Below, one piece after another: positions 17,263 through 26,065 of a stretch of 26,095 nt of DNA (positions are counted from its first letter, which is position 1; each line of letters starts with the position of its first letter). Below the pieces are notes generated by a model. The model made no database searches. It was not told the origin of the DNA and saw only the letters and a program-made list of their open reading frames with translations. A program made the position numbers and the translations under genes. Source of the DNA: an uncultured Flavobacteriales bacterium (GTDB lineage: Bacteria > Bacteroidota > Bacteroidia > Flavobacteriales > UBA7430); assembly GCA_913041775.1 (NCBI GenBank), contig CAJWJW010000005.1, positions 1-26,095 on the forward strand, in the 5' to 3' direction.

Positions 17263-18273
17263 ATGAAAAAGAAAGGTGTTTTATTGATTAACTTGGGTAC
17301 TCCAAAAAGTCCCACGTTTAAAAATATAGGTTTTTTTTATTTGAATTTTTAAATGATGAAAGAGTAATTCACACCCATTGGCTTTTGAGAAAAATTCTAG
17401 TAAACTTTTTAATCGTGCCTTTTAGAATGTTCAGTTCTGCTAAAGAGTATAAAAAACTATGGACTGCAGAGAGATCACCATTAGATTTCCACAGTAAAAG
17501 ACGACAAGCGGACTTAAAGCAAGCACTACCTGATTCGTATTCTGTTAATCTAGCTATGCGGTACCAAAAACCTTCTATAAAAAAGGTTTTATAAGAGATG
17601 AAAAAAGCAGAATATGAGGAAATAATCATTTTACCTTTATACCCTCAATATACTTCATCTACTGGTGGTAGGGAAATTCAAGAAGTAATGAAGTACATCA
17701 AAAAAAGGTGGGCTATTCCTAAACTTACTTACATCTCCGAATTTCATCAAGAAGAAGGCTATATTGATTCAATTATAGCCAGAGCAAATGAATTTGATTT
17801 ACCTACTTACGACCATATAGTCTTAAGCTTTCATATTTTACCAACACGAACTCTAGATGAAATTCATAGTAACAGAGGTAATTGTGATACTCATAAATGT
17901 AGAACTGAAATAAATGCATCGAACAAACTGTCCTAAAACAGCTAGCTGTTTTAGGACCTCTCGATTGTTAGTAGACGAACTGAGTCTAACAAAAGAACAA
18001 TACTCTATAACGTTTCAGTCTAGGTTAAACGATAAATGGTTAAAACCAAATACAGACAAAACCGTTATTGAACCTGCAAAATCTGTTAAGAAAAATATAC
18101 TTTTATTCTCTTCAGCATTTGTTGCAGATTTTTTAGAAACTACGATTGAAATAGGCCAAGAATTTAAAGATTTATTTAAAGAAAATGGGGGGATAAAATT
18201 AGGCTTAGCAGCTAGTTTAAACTCTGAAAAAAAATGAGTGAAAGCCATTTCGGACCTAATACAAAACAAGTTA
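17263..18273 (+). pseudogene. hemH: ferrochelatase pseudogene (multiple stops and frameshifts)
   Basis: A degraded gene for ferrochelatase, the enzyme that inserts Fe2+ into protoporphyrin IX (or, in some bacteria, coproporphyrin). The similarity runs over three reading-frame pieces: MKKKGVLLINLGTPKSP (from 17263); FLNDERVIHTHWLLRKILVN, KEYKKLWTAERSPLDFHSKR, LAMRYQKPSI (17337-17591); IILPLYPQYTSSTGG, the catalytic-His motif SFHILPTR, HKCRTEIN (17598-17933); and TSRLLVDEL, FQSRLNDKWLKP, AFVADFLETTIEIG, then SLNSEKK (from 17935). Lesions: a frameshift in a T8 run (17331-17338); an in-frame TAA at 17592; a frameshift at the palindrome 17930-17957; a TGA at 18235, probably a former Trp. The Gly after the catalytic His is Ile (FHIL). 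The last codons run into the convergent MFS gene stop at 18271. Encoded activity is lost. Confidence 0.93.
17930..17957. repeat. perfect 28-bp palindrome inside the hemH pseudogene
   Basis: The left arm GTCCTAAAACAGCT (17930-17943) is followed immediately by its exact reverse complement AGCTGTTTTAGGAC (17944-17957), with no loop. The next outer pair (T17929/C17958) does not match. It coincides with the reading-frame change in hemH, from frame ending NKLS to frame carrying KTA-CFRTSRLL. No U run follows, so it is not a terminator. Confidence 0.9.
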
Positions 18274-19626
18274 TTGATTAGTAAGAGCACCTTGTTCCAT
18301 TCCTTTCTTTTCGTCTACACGATTTAAAAGGATAAAACCTAAGAGGAAGAAAAAGAAGATCACTGAGATACCTACTCTTTGACTATCGAATGCTACGGTA
18401 AGAGTACCTAACAAAAAAGGACCTGCAAAAGCAGTAGCTTTACCAGAAAAAGCAAAGAAACCAAAGAATTCATTCTTTTTAGACTCAGGTGTAAAACGTC
18501 CCATTAAAGAACGACTCGCAGCTTGATTTGGCCCTGAAAAAGCACCAATTAATACTGCAGCAATCCAAAATATATTCTTAGAATTTAACCATACTGGGAC
18601 TACAGAGCCCCCTAAAGTATATTGTAAAAAAGGTCTCATTTCTGGTGCAAATACAGCCAATAACATCGCAACCATCAATCCAATAAGAGTGAGTTTTAAT
18701 GTCATCCTACCTCCTACTTTATCATCTAAATAGCCCATTAAGAAAGCTCCAAGTCCTGCGGTAATATTAAGAACGATCCCTAACATCATAATTTCATCGA
18801 AGGTGAAATTTAAGGTCCCAGCAGCGTAAATACCACCGAAAGCAAAAATGGTAACTAATCCATCGTTGTAAACCAAGCGAGCTACAAGGAAACGTATAAT
18901 TTGTGGATACTGTTTTAATTCTGTAGCAGTAGTCCTAAAGTCTTTTACGGTATGTTTAGCATTTTTCAAAAACGCCTTTGTATCTGGTTTATGATCTTTA
19001 ACAAACAAGAAAGTAGGAATACTAAATACAGCAAACCAGATAGCAACTAGCAAATTAGTTGCTCTAATATTCTCGTAAGCTCCTGCTTCGCCTTTACCAA
19101 ATCCAAATATTGGGGTATCTGTTTGGACCAAAAAAAACATAGCCAATGCGAGTGCAACTAATCCACCAAAATAGCCCAAAGACCATCCATAACCAGAGAC
19201 TCTACCAATATTTTTAGAATGTGAAATATCTGGTAAATAAGCATTGCAAAATACAGAACCCATCTCGAATCCAATATTAGCAATTACAAACCAAAACAAT
19301 GCTTTTAGAATTTCTCCAGGTAAAACAAAATACAATACAGTAGTTGCAATTATAGTAATCCAAGTAAAAATGAGCATAAACATTTTACGATACCCCCCCT
19401 TATCTGCGAGAGCACCCATTAGAGGAGATAACAGAGCTACAATTATTGCAGTTATAGAAATGGCATGTGACCACTGTTGAGTTCCTACAATTTCGTTACT
19501 CGCTATAACGGTGGTGAAGAATGTCCCATAAATAAAGGTGACCACTAAATTCGTAAAAGGCTGGTTTGCAAAATCATACATAGACCAAGCTAAAACTTCT
19601 CCTTTATTATTAATCTTATTCGACAT
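18271..19626 (-). CDS. MFS transporter, UMF1/Atg22-like family
   Basis: A 451-residue polytopic inner-membrane protein with about 12 hydrophobic segments. The start region GEVLAWSMYDFANQPFTNLV is the family signature of bacterial UMF1 transporters related to the yeast vacuolar effluxer Atg22. Other MFS features are the loop ALADKGGYRKMF after helix 2 and a matching one, YLDDKVGGRM, in the second half. The family in yeast exports amino acids from the vacuole; the bacterial substrate is not known and I do not assign one. The start overlaps the Bax-like gene stop by 11 bp, so it is likely the last gene of the rimO-led run. It ends facing the hemH pseudogene, and no convincing terminator is visible between. 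Confidence 0.85.
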   Translation of the reverse strand: MSNKINNKGEVLAWSMYDFANQPFTNLVVTFIYGTFFTTVIASNEIVGTQQWSHAISITAIIVALLSPLMGALADKGGYRKMFMLIFTWITIIATTVLYFVLPGEILKALFWFVIANIGFEMGSVFCNAYLPDISHSKNIGRVSGYGWSLGYFGGLVALALAMFFLVQTDTPIFGFGKGEAGAYENIRATNLLVAIWFAVFSIPTFLFVKDHKPDTKAFLKNAKHTVKDFRTTATELKQYPQIIRFLVARLVYNDGLVTIFAFGGIYAAGTLNFTFDEIMMLGIVLNITAGLGAFLMGYLDDKVGGRMTLKLTLIGLMVAMLLAVFAPEMRPFLQYTLGGSVVPVWLNSKNIFWIAAVLIGAFSGPNQAASRSLMGRFTPESKKNEFFGFFAFSGKATAFAGPFLLGTLTVAFDSQRVGISVIFFFFLLGFILLNRVDEKKGMEQGALTNQ

Positions 19627-20416
19627 ATTCTTCAGTGTAATTTACCTTAAGTAAATAGTTGTCATACTGGGTTAACTTATTATATCGAATGAGATTTTCT
19701 AACCGTAGTACATACTCCTCTTTAAGCTCCGAATATAGTTTTAAATGTGGAGTTAAAAGATAAACGTCTTCAATTTTTTCTCTCTCTATCCTAAACGAAG
19801 AATAAGGACCTCGAGCCAAAGTTTTAAAATACGAAGCGATAGATTCTGGTAGAGACGCATATTTTTTCACATATACGGCAGTGCCATCACGTGTTTCTGA
19901 AGCTTTAATACGTGCTTCGTTTTTAGAATACGACCAAACTCCAAATATATTATTTGCCTCTTTGTAAAACCTAGAAGTACCCCAACCTGATTCTAAAGCA
20001 GCTTGGGCAATAACAATACTAGTAGGGTGGGTTTGTAAACGAGATAACAATTCAATATTGGACTTACATTTATACGATTTTTTCAATTTAACTAGAAACA
20101 CCTCATCTTCAAGTGATGGGGCAAACTCAGAATTAACAATTGCTAAAACAGAATTTCTTGTGAGCTCTAGTTTGTATTTTGATATGAGTATAGAGGGAAG
20201 CATTAGATTTATAAAAGCTTGTTTCTTTAATGAAACTTCTAAATCAGATAAATCTATTGCTGATTGATATACATAAGGGTCAACTAGTTCGCCAACTTCC
20301 TTTACAGTACTTACAGAAGAGCCGATTACCTCAATATACTCAACATTAGATGTTTGAGCGATAATTGACGAAAACGATAAAAGTAAAATTACGAGTAGGA
20401 AATATATTTTTTTCAT
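19616..20416 (-). CDS. Bax-like exported glucosaminidase-domain protein
   Basis: A 266-residue exported protein of the Bax/glucosaminidase (GH73-type) group. Residues 1-20 are a signal peptide (ending FSSIIA, then QTS). The domain core is AQAALESGWGTSRFYKEANN, with Glu142 as likely catalytic acid, followed by IFGVWSY and a YASLPESIASYF block seen in Bax proteins. Such enzymes cleave the glycan backbone of peptidoglycan; the exact bond is not determined here. The gene starts 21 bp after the BNR protein and overlaps the MFS gene, consistent with one transcript. A wall-remodelling role is inferred. Confidence 0.83.
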   Translation of the reverse strand: MKKIYFLLVILLLSFSSIIAQTSNVEYIEVIGSSVSTVKEVGELVDPYVYQSAIDLSDLEVSLKKQAFINLMLPSILISKYKLELTRNSVLAIVNSEFAPSLEDEVFLVKLKKSYKCKSNIELLSRLQTHPTSIVIAQAALESGWGTSRFYKEANNIFGVWSYSKNEARIKASETRDGTAVYVKKYASLPESIASYFKTLARGPYSSFRIEREKIEDVYLLTPHLKLYSELKEEYVLRLENLIRYNKLTQYDNYLLKVNYTEEYVE

Positions 20417-20437
20417 TTCTTAATAGCAACAAACAAG

Positions 20438-21847
20438 TTAAAGTTTTATAAACCTTGATTTGTGCGTTGGTATCTGATCAAATAACTCAATAAAATAGAC
20501 CCCTGCTTGCAAATTATCTAATGAAATTGAACCCTCATATTTATCAGATACTAAAAGCGATCCAACAGTATTATATATATTATAAACTACGTCTCCATTA
20601 AATGAATGTTTGATACGGATTTCCTTAGTTGCAGGGTTGGGATAGATTACTAATTGATTATGCGGACTATTTACACTTAAATTATTTGGAGAAATAGTTC
20701 TATAAACCACCGCATTTTCACCTCTATTACGATAAACCAGGTGAAAGGTATTCGAACCTTCTTCATAAATTAGATCTACACTTTCTCTATGTTCAATAGA
20801 ATCACCTTGAGTGAATGAAAAAGAAGGTTCATATTCTCCATTTTGAATAATAACACCAAATAGATCCTTTCTAGACTCCCTAAATTCTTCCCAAACAATC
20901 ATTTGAACAGTAGAATTACCATCCATTCTAGGGTGATTTTGAGTACTATATCCTTCTTGATAATCAATTTCTGAGAACTCAAATACTTCGTCATTCTGAA
21001 CGTCAGCTTTACTCATATAAACTTGAGTAATTGCATTAGGTTTACTCATCCAGGCACTGTAAAGAGTGTCGCCAACTAAAAACCCATCAGAAGAAGATAC
21101 TGGGCAAGAATTTACTTCCCATTCAGTAAGATCAGTTTCAACAGAACTAGAGAAATTAGCTTCTTCATTAAGACTTGTACGCACTTTAAATGTTCGAATA
21201 TTTTCATCATTATCGCGATAAGACACCCCATAAGTAGAATCACCAGTAACTAAACTAGGCGTACAGCACTCACATGGTGAGTCATCTATAGATATTAAAT
21301 CTGTAAAAGAAGTACCACCATCGTAAGAACGAATTACAACCTGATCGGCATTTTCCCAGTTAGGTCCATAATGAATAAAGGCAATTACTGGATTGCCATC
21401 GGGTAAAACAACTACATCTATACCCTCGGCCAATTCAACACCTAAATCATAAGCAGTAGTACTTTCAGAAAATGTTAAACCACCGTCTATAGATTTATGA
21501 AACGCAATTTGCTTTGGTGTAGATTCGAGGATATATGCAATGTAAACAACATTACCAATAGAGGCTATAGAAGGACCTAGTGTGGTTCCAGCCTGAAAAT
21601 TTATCTCATCTGAACTTACTAGTTGTTCTCCTAACCAAGCTCCGTTAACCATCTTATTTACAAAAATTTGCTTACCAGAAGTCGTTTTGGTAAACATCAC
21701 CAAAGGCCCATCATCTACAAGACAAATACGAGGTCTTTTGCTGGTAGATTCGTTTGGGTTAATATATTCTATCTCAGAAAAATTAAAGGATTGAGAAACC
21801 GAGGTAAAACTAAAAATCAATAGAAAGGCAAGTAGGTACTTTTTCAT
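20438..21847 (-). CDS. T9SS-secreted BNR/sialidase-like beta-propeller protein with CxCC motif
   Basis: A 469-residue secreted protein. The start at 21847 is preferred over the upstream ATG at 21874, because the signal peptide MKKYLLAFLLIFSFTSVSQ begins there. Several Asp-box-like turns of BNR/sialidase propellers are visible (SIDGGLTFSES, SYDGGTSFTDL). It also has an unusual DDSPCECCTPSL motif (Cys192, Cys194, Cys195), followed by SYRDNDENIR and WEVNSCPVSS (Cys248); this pattern recurs in a family often labelled sialidase-like but never shown to act on sialic acid. No sialidase Arg triad can be assigned with confidence. The C-terminus (VIYPNPATKEIRI ... GVYFIELFD ... RFIKL) is a T9SS sorting signal. 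Enzymatic role unknown; a metal or disulfide function of the Cys cluster is inferred. Confidence 0.78.
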   Translation of the reverse strand: MKKYLLAFLLIFSFTSVSQSFNFSEIEYINPNESTSKRPRICLVDDGPLVMFTKTTSGKQIFVNKMVNGAWLGEQLVSSDEINFQAGTTLGPSIASIGNVVYIAYILESTPKQIAFHKSIDGGLTFSESTTAYDLGVELAEGIDVVVLPDGNPVIAFIHYGPNWENADQVVIRSYDGGTSFTDLISIDDSPCECCTPSLVTGDSTYGVSYRDNDENIRTFKVRTSLNEEANFSSSVETDLTEWEVNSCPVSSSDGFLVGDTLYSAWMSKPNAITQVYMSKADVQNDEVFEFSEIDYQEGYSTQNHPRMDGNSTVQMIVWEEFRESRKDLFGVIIQNGEYEPSFSFTQGDSIEHRESVDLIYEEGSNTFHLVYRNRGENAVVYRTISPNNLSVNSPHNQLVIYPNPATKEIRIKHSFNGDVVYNIYNTVGSLLVSDKYEGSISLDNLQAGVYFIELFDQIPTHKSRFIKL

Positions 21848-21885
21848 AATCAAACAATAGGTTAATTTAGACACTAAAGATACAA

Positions 21886-23460
21886 TTAGTCTTGAATGAG
21901 AATAGAAAACTGTTGATTAAGAGGTTTTAGGTTTTCTTTTAAGTTCTCAATAAAAGAATTCCCATACACTAAATAAAAAGGAATGATATTATCGTAACGT
22001 TCCTGAAGACAAGTAACAGGGAATAATTTACGCTTAACTTGAGTTATTTGATTTAATGAAATGGAATACTTTTGTTTTTCTGCCTTATTTAGCTTTTGCT
22101 CAATTTTATTTAATACATTAAGCTGTTTTTTCTTTTCTGCCAGTATAGAAGATTGCAATCCCTTTTCAGAAGTTTTAGAAAGTAATGAATCGAATAAAGT
22201 CTCTAATTGTTTAAGTTCAGAGGATACAGTAATTTCAGATTCAATATTTCTACTTACAAAAGTCTTGTGTAATTCTTCCTCCGTATTAAAAATATCAGTA
22301 GTAGAAAAACCTAATTTCTCAATTTTCTCTAAACTCTTACGATCTATAATAATTGCAGAATTTCTCAAGAGTAATATTGGGTATACAATGTTATTTTCTG
22401 CGAAAGTAGTTTTCAATTGCATCCAATAATTCACCTCAGCAGCACCACCTATCATAGCTAGGTTTGGTAAAACCAACTCTTTATAAAGTGGTCGCAATAG
22501 TACATTAGGACTGAAACGTTCTGGATGATTTTCTATTTCTAATTCTAATTCAGATTTAGAAAATTTTAAATCAGAATTGAGAATTGTATACTCCTGATCT
22601 GCGAATTCTATTCTATTTCTACTCCCTTTTAGTTGGTAGAAAAAGTTTATTGGACGAACAAAAGCCTGAGTTTTAGAAAGCTCAGAATTCGTTTGTTCAA
22701 TCAAAGAATAATTAGATTGAATTAAAACATCCTTTTTAATAAGAGATATAGCTTCCCGTTTTAAAGTTTTTGTATCCGCATCTAAAATAACTAAGCCATA
22801 TTTAGAAAAAAGCGAATTAACTAAAGATCGAGTAGCACTAGCTAAATCAGAATTTCCCAGATAAGCTTCTGAGAATAAACTATAGATTTCGGAAGCATTT
22901 TCAGAATCTCCTAAAATTGATTTCAAGTCCTCAAAAAGAGGCTCTAAAGTTTGGGTAGATACAGCACCTACTCCACCTTTTTGATCTTGTTCCCAGGTGA
23001 GGGTTTTACCAAACAAATGTACATGGTTAATTTCCTCAAAATCGTGATCTTCGGTAGCCATCCAATAAATAGGAACAAAATTATATTCTGGATATTCAGA
23101 TTTTAATTTCTCAGCTAAATTAAGTGTACTTATGATTTTATAGAGAAAATAAAGAGGTCCGGTAAACAAGCATAATTGATGTCCGGTGGCAACTGTAAAG
23201 GTGTTCTCGGATGTTAAAGATTCTATATTTTCTTTTACAAGCTGAGTAGTTTCTATGCCAGAATATTGTTGATTCAAAGCAGCCACTAAAACCTTTCGGT
23301 TTAGTGGTTGTTTTTGTTTCTCTAGTATTTGTTGTTTGAAATTACCAAGTGTAGGAAACCTATTATAAAAAGGTGCTAAACTTTTATCACCAGAAATATA
23401 ATCGAGTAATAATCTCGAAAATGATTTCGTTTGGTGATATGGAATTTCAATTAATCTCAT
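21886..23460 (-). CDS. bshC: bacillithiol biosynthesis cysteine-adding enzyme BshC
   Basis: A 524-residue cytoplasmic protein, the putative cysteine ligase that adds Cys to GlcN-malate in the last step of bacillithiol synthesis. Diagnostic blocks are TVATGHQLCLFTGPLYFLYK, FVPIYWMATEDHDFEEI, and RPLYKELVLPNLAMIGGAAE, and a coiled coil in the last third (KKKQLNVLNKIEQKLNKAEK) matches the known helical extension of BshC. Length is within the family range. The start overlaps the rimO stop by 4 bp (ATGA), a translational-coupling arrangement. bshA and bshB are not in the window. This gene is a good marker that the organism makes bacillithiol. Confidence 0.95.
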   Translation of the reverse strand: MRLIEIPYHQTKSFSRLLLDYISGDKSLAPFYNRFPTLGNFKQQILEKQKQPLNRKVLVAALNQQYSGIETTQLVKENIESLTSENTFTVATGHQLCLFTGPLYFLYKIISTLNLAEKLKSEYPEYNFVPIYWMATEDHDFEEINHVHLFGKTLTWEQDQKGGVGAVSTQTLEPLFEDLKSILGDSENASEIYSLFSEAYLGNSDLASATRSLVNSLFSKYGLVILDADTKTLKREAISLIKKDVLIQSNYSLIEQTNSELSKTQAFVRPINFFYQLKGSRNRIEFADQEYTILNSDLKFSKSELELEIENHPERFSPNVLLRPLYKELVLPNLAMIGGAAEVNYWMQLKTTFAENNIVYPILLLRNSAIIIDRKSLEKIEKLGFSTTDIFNTEEELHKTFVSRNIESEITVSSELKQLETLFDSLLSKTSEKGLQSSILAEKKKQLNVLNKIEQKLNKAEKQKYSISLNQITQVKRKLFPVTCLQERYDNIIPFYLVYGNSFIENLKENLKPLNQQFSILIQD

Positions 23461-24770
23461 GCAATAGGTTCGGCGTATAAATCGTAATCGCTCGCTTCGC
23501 TAACTATTACTTGAACAAAATCTCCTTGGCGAACAAAGTGCTTAGTTGCATCAATTAATACTTCGTTATCTACATCGGGAGAATCAAATTCTGTACGTCC
23601 TATAAAGAAGTTTCCTTCCTTACGATCTACGAGAACTTTAAATTCTTTTCCGACTTTAGCACTATTCAAGTTCATAGAAACTTCCTGCTGAATAGCCATA
23701 ATTTCTTCTGCTCTTGCTTTTTTCACTTCTACAGGGACATCATCTTCTAATACATGCGCAGTAGTATTTTCTTCATGAGAATAGGTAAACACACCTAATC
23801 TATCAAATTTAATATCTCTTACCCAGTTTTTAAGTATTTCAAAATCTGCTTCCGTCTCTCCAGGGAAACCAACAATTAAAGAAGTACGAATAGCCATATT
23901 GGGTACTTTCGTTCTAAAATCATTTAATAAAGCATTTGTTTTTGCGAAAGTAGTACCACGTTTCATCGCCTTTAAGATAGGGTCTGAAATATGTTGCAAA
24001 GGAATATCAATATAATTACAAACCTTCTCTTCGTCTCTAATTACATCTAATACATCCTGAGGGAATCCTGTAGGAAATGCATAGTGTAAACGAATCCATT
24101 CGATACCTACTACATCTTTTAGTGCTAAAAGCAAATCAGCTAAACGACGTTTTTTGTAAATATCTAATCCGTAATAAGTTAAATCTTGCGCAATTAAAAT
24201 CAACTCTTTAACTCCGTTTTTCGCCAATTTCTCAGACTCTATAACTAGGTCTTCAATACTTTTAGAAACGTGTTTACCACGCATTAAAGGAATGGCACAA
24301 AAAGAACAAGGTCTATCGCAACCTTCTGCAATTTTAAGATAAGCATAGTGTTTTGGAGTCGTAGTTAAACGCTCACCAATAAGCTCGTGTTTATAATCGG
24401 CACCTAAAGCTTTTAATAATTTAGGGAGGTCTGTAGTACCAAAATACTGATCTACATCAGGGATTTCCTTTTCCAAATCTGGCTTATAACGCTCAGACAA
24501 ACAACCGGTAACAAAAACTTTCTCAATAGATCCTTCTTGTTTTTTCTGTACATAATCTAAAATTGTATTTACAGACTCCTCCTTAGCATTGTCTATAAAA
24601 CCGCAAGTGTTGATAACAACAATATTATTATCCTCAGATTCTGACTCATGCTCAACGTCAATTTCGTTGGCTTTAAGTTGTCCCATAAGGACTTCAGAAT
24701 CGTAAATATTTTTTGAACAACCTAGGGTTACTACGTTGATTTTATTCTTCTTGTGTGATTTTGTGCGCAT
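23457..24770 (-). CDS. rimO: ribosomal protein S12 methylthiotransferase RimO
   Basis: A 437-residue radical-SAM enzyme that methylthiolates the conserved Asp of ribosomal protein S12. Two [4Fe-4S] sites are visible: the N-terminal auxiliary cluster from Cys18 (TLGCSKN), Cys56 (NTCGF) and Cys90 (TGCLSER), and the SAM cluster CDRPCSFC (Cys151, Cys155, Cys158). TLGCSKNIYDSEVLMGQL and the LKIAEGCDRPCSFCAIP region identify RimO rather than MiaB. A TRAM domain ends the protein (EGNFFIGRTEFDSPDVDNEV). It overlaps bshC by 4 bp and may start the five-gene run down to the MFS gene. Start chosen at the first Met ahead of the conserved KINVVTLGC. Confidence 0.96.
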   Translation of the reverse strand: MRTKSHKKNKINVVTLGCSKNIYDSEVLMGQLKANEIDVEHESESEDNNIVVINTCGFIDNAKEESVNTILDYVQKKQEGSIEKVFVTGCLSERYKPDLEKEIPDVDQYFGTTDLPKLLKALGADYKHELIGERLTTTPKHYAYLKIAEGCDRPCSFCAIPLMRGKHVSKSIEDLVIESEKLAKNGVKELILIAQDLTYYGLDIYKKRRLADLLLALKDVVGIEWIRLHYAFPTGFPQDVLDVIRDEEKVCNYIDIPLQHISDPILKAMKRGTTFAKTNALLNDFRTKVPNMAIRTSLIVGFPGETEADFEILKNWVRDIKFDRLGVFTYSHEENTTAHVLEDDVPVEVKKARAEEIMAIQQEVSMNLNSAKVGKEFKVLVDRKEGNFFIGRTEFDSPDVDNEVLIDATKHFVRQGDFVQVIVSEASDYDLYAEPIA

Positions 24771-24835
24771 ACTATTGAGTATTCAGGAGTCAGGAGATTG
24801 GAGACAGAATGTTAAGAATGATATAGTTTCATTAC

Positions 24836-25014
24836 TTACACATAAGAGGAAAGTATCTTACTAACCTCATTAATTTTACTCCTCAAATCTTGACTATCCT
24901 CGTTTGTTGTGTATTTAAATCTTTAGCTAGAATGATGTAATAACGACATTCCTCTAAAGATACTTGTGCAATATTCATAAACCGAAGTTTATCTTCTATA
25001 AATTCTCTACCTTC
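24836..25014 (-). pseudogene. remnant of a four-helix-bundle (S23/IVP-type) protein gene
   Basis: Reading on the minus strand from about 25014, REFIEDKLRFMNIAQVS, then LEECRYYIILAKDLN, and, after a frameshift near 24900-24910, DLRSKINEVSKILSSYV and a stop at 24836-24838. These are the third and fourth helices of the four-helix-bundle family first known from proteins encoded in intervening sequences of 23S rRNA (S23/IVP). The N-terminal half, including the ISNNIAEG-type block, is missing, and the frame is broken, so it is non-functional. A pyrimidine/purine-rich tract (TATTCAGGAGTCAGGAG, 24780-24796) lies just outside it. Confidence 0.65.
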
Positions 25015-25037
25015 TTAGCTTTCTCTGAATTCTCTAT

Positions 25038-25988
25038 CTACTTAAAAAGTGAATCTACAAACTCTACTTTATTAAATACTTGAAGGTCTTCAATTCCTTC
25101 TCCAACTCCAATATATTTAACTGGAATTTTAAATTGATCGGAAACACCAATAACGACACCACCTTTAGCAGTACCGTCTAGTTTAGTTAAAGCAAGTGCA
25201 TTTACCTCTGTTGCCAGTGTAAATTGTTTTGCTTGTTCAATTGCATTTTGTCCTGTGGATGCATCGAGTACCAATAAAACTTCGTGTGGAGAATCGGGAA
25301 CAATTTTCTGCATTACTTTACGAACTTTCCCTAACTCGTTCATTAAGTTTACTTTGTTGTGAAGTCTTCCTGCAGTATCAATAATAACAACATCCGCACC
25401 TTGTGTAACAGCAGATTGTAAAGTATCGAATGCTACTGAAGCAGGATCAGATCCCATTTTTTGTTTCACAATAGGCACTCCAACTCTTTGTGCCCAAATT
25501 TCTAATTGCTCTATTGCTGCAGCACGGAATGTATCTGCAGCTCCTAAAACAACTTTATGACCTTTTTTCTTTAACTGATAAGCGAGCTTTCCGATGGTAG
25601 TTGTTTTACCAACTCCATTAACACCTACCACCATTATTACATATGGTTTTTTGTTCGTAGGTATAGAAAAGTCAGATAAATCCTCAGAATTATTTTCGGA
25701 TAAAAGAGAAGATATTTCGGTTCTGAGGATGTTATTTAGTTCTGAAGTACCTAAGAACTTATCGTTAGAAACACGTTCTTCAATACGTTCAATAATTTTC
25801 AAAGTTGTTTGTACACCAACATCAGAAGTAATTAACACCTCTTCTAAATTATCAAGAACATCTTCATCAACCCTAGACTTCCCTGCTATAGCACGACCTA
25901 ACTTAGAAAAAACATTTTCTTTAGTTTTCTCAAGTCCTTTATCTAATTTCTCTTTCTTCTCTTTAGAGAAAAAACTAAAAAATCCCAT
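25038..25988 (-). CDS. ftsY: signal recognition particle receptor FtsY
   Basis: A 316-residue SRP GTPase that docks ribosome-nascent-chain complexes at the membrane translocon. The start carries a short, Lys-rich membrane-binding region (MGFFSFFSKEKKEKLDKGL) instead of the long acidic A domain of E. coli, as is usual in Bacteroidota. The N domain is followed by the G domain: P-loop GVNGVGKTT (about 122-130), DTAGR (204-208) and TKLDG (268-272). All GTPase motifs are intact. On the minus strand it precedes rimO, from which it is separated by a decayed gene. A terminator lies upstream, so it may have its own promoter; none was identified with confidence. Confidence 0.97.
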   Translation of the reverse strand: MGFFSFFSKEKKEKLDKGLEKTKENVFSKLGRAIAGKSRVDEDVLDNLEEVLITSDVGVQTTLKIIERIEERVSNDKFLGTSELNNILRTEISSLLSENNSEDLSDFSIPTNKKPYVIMVVGVNGVGKTTTIGKLAYQLKKKGHKVVLGAADTFRAAAIEQLEIWAQRVGVPIVKQKMGSDPASVAFDTLQSAVTQGADVVIIDTAGRLHNKVNLMNELGKVRKVMQKIVPDSPHEVLLVLDASTGQNAIEQAKQFTLATEVNALALTKLDGTAKGGVVIGVSDQFKIPVKYIGVGEGIEDLQVFNKVEFVDSLFK

Positions 25989-26011
25989 GAGTCTGAATTA
26001 TGTATATAAAA

Positions 26012-26044
26012 AAAAGCTTCTCTCAAATATAGAAAGAAGCTTTT
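26012..26044 (-). terminator. terminator between the DUF4295-like gene and ftsY
   Basis: AAAAGCTTCT (26012-26021) and AGAAGCTTTT (26035-26044) pair perfectly around a 13-base loop. On the minus strand a run of T (complement of 26008-26015) follows into the stem end, as for a Rho-independent terminator. It separates ftsY from the preceding gene. Confidence 0.65.
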
Positions 26045-26065
26045 ACTCACTTAATAAAAAGCGAC

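Noticed and set aside
17930..17957. The hemH palindrome as a terminator or mobile element end
   Set aside because: No U run follows on either strand, and there is no target duplication or element body around it; the quasipalindrome explanation fits better.
18226..18250. T run on the minus strand downstream of the MFS gene as a terminator
   Set aside because: Only a 4-5 bp stem precedes the T8 run, and the T run comes from a Lys-rich end of the hemH pseudogene.
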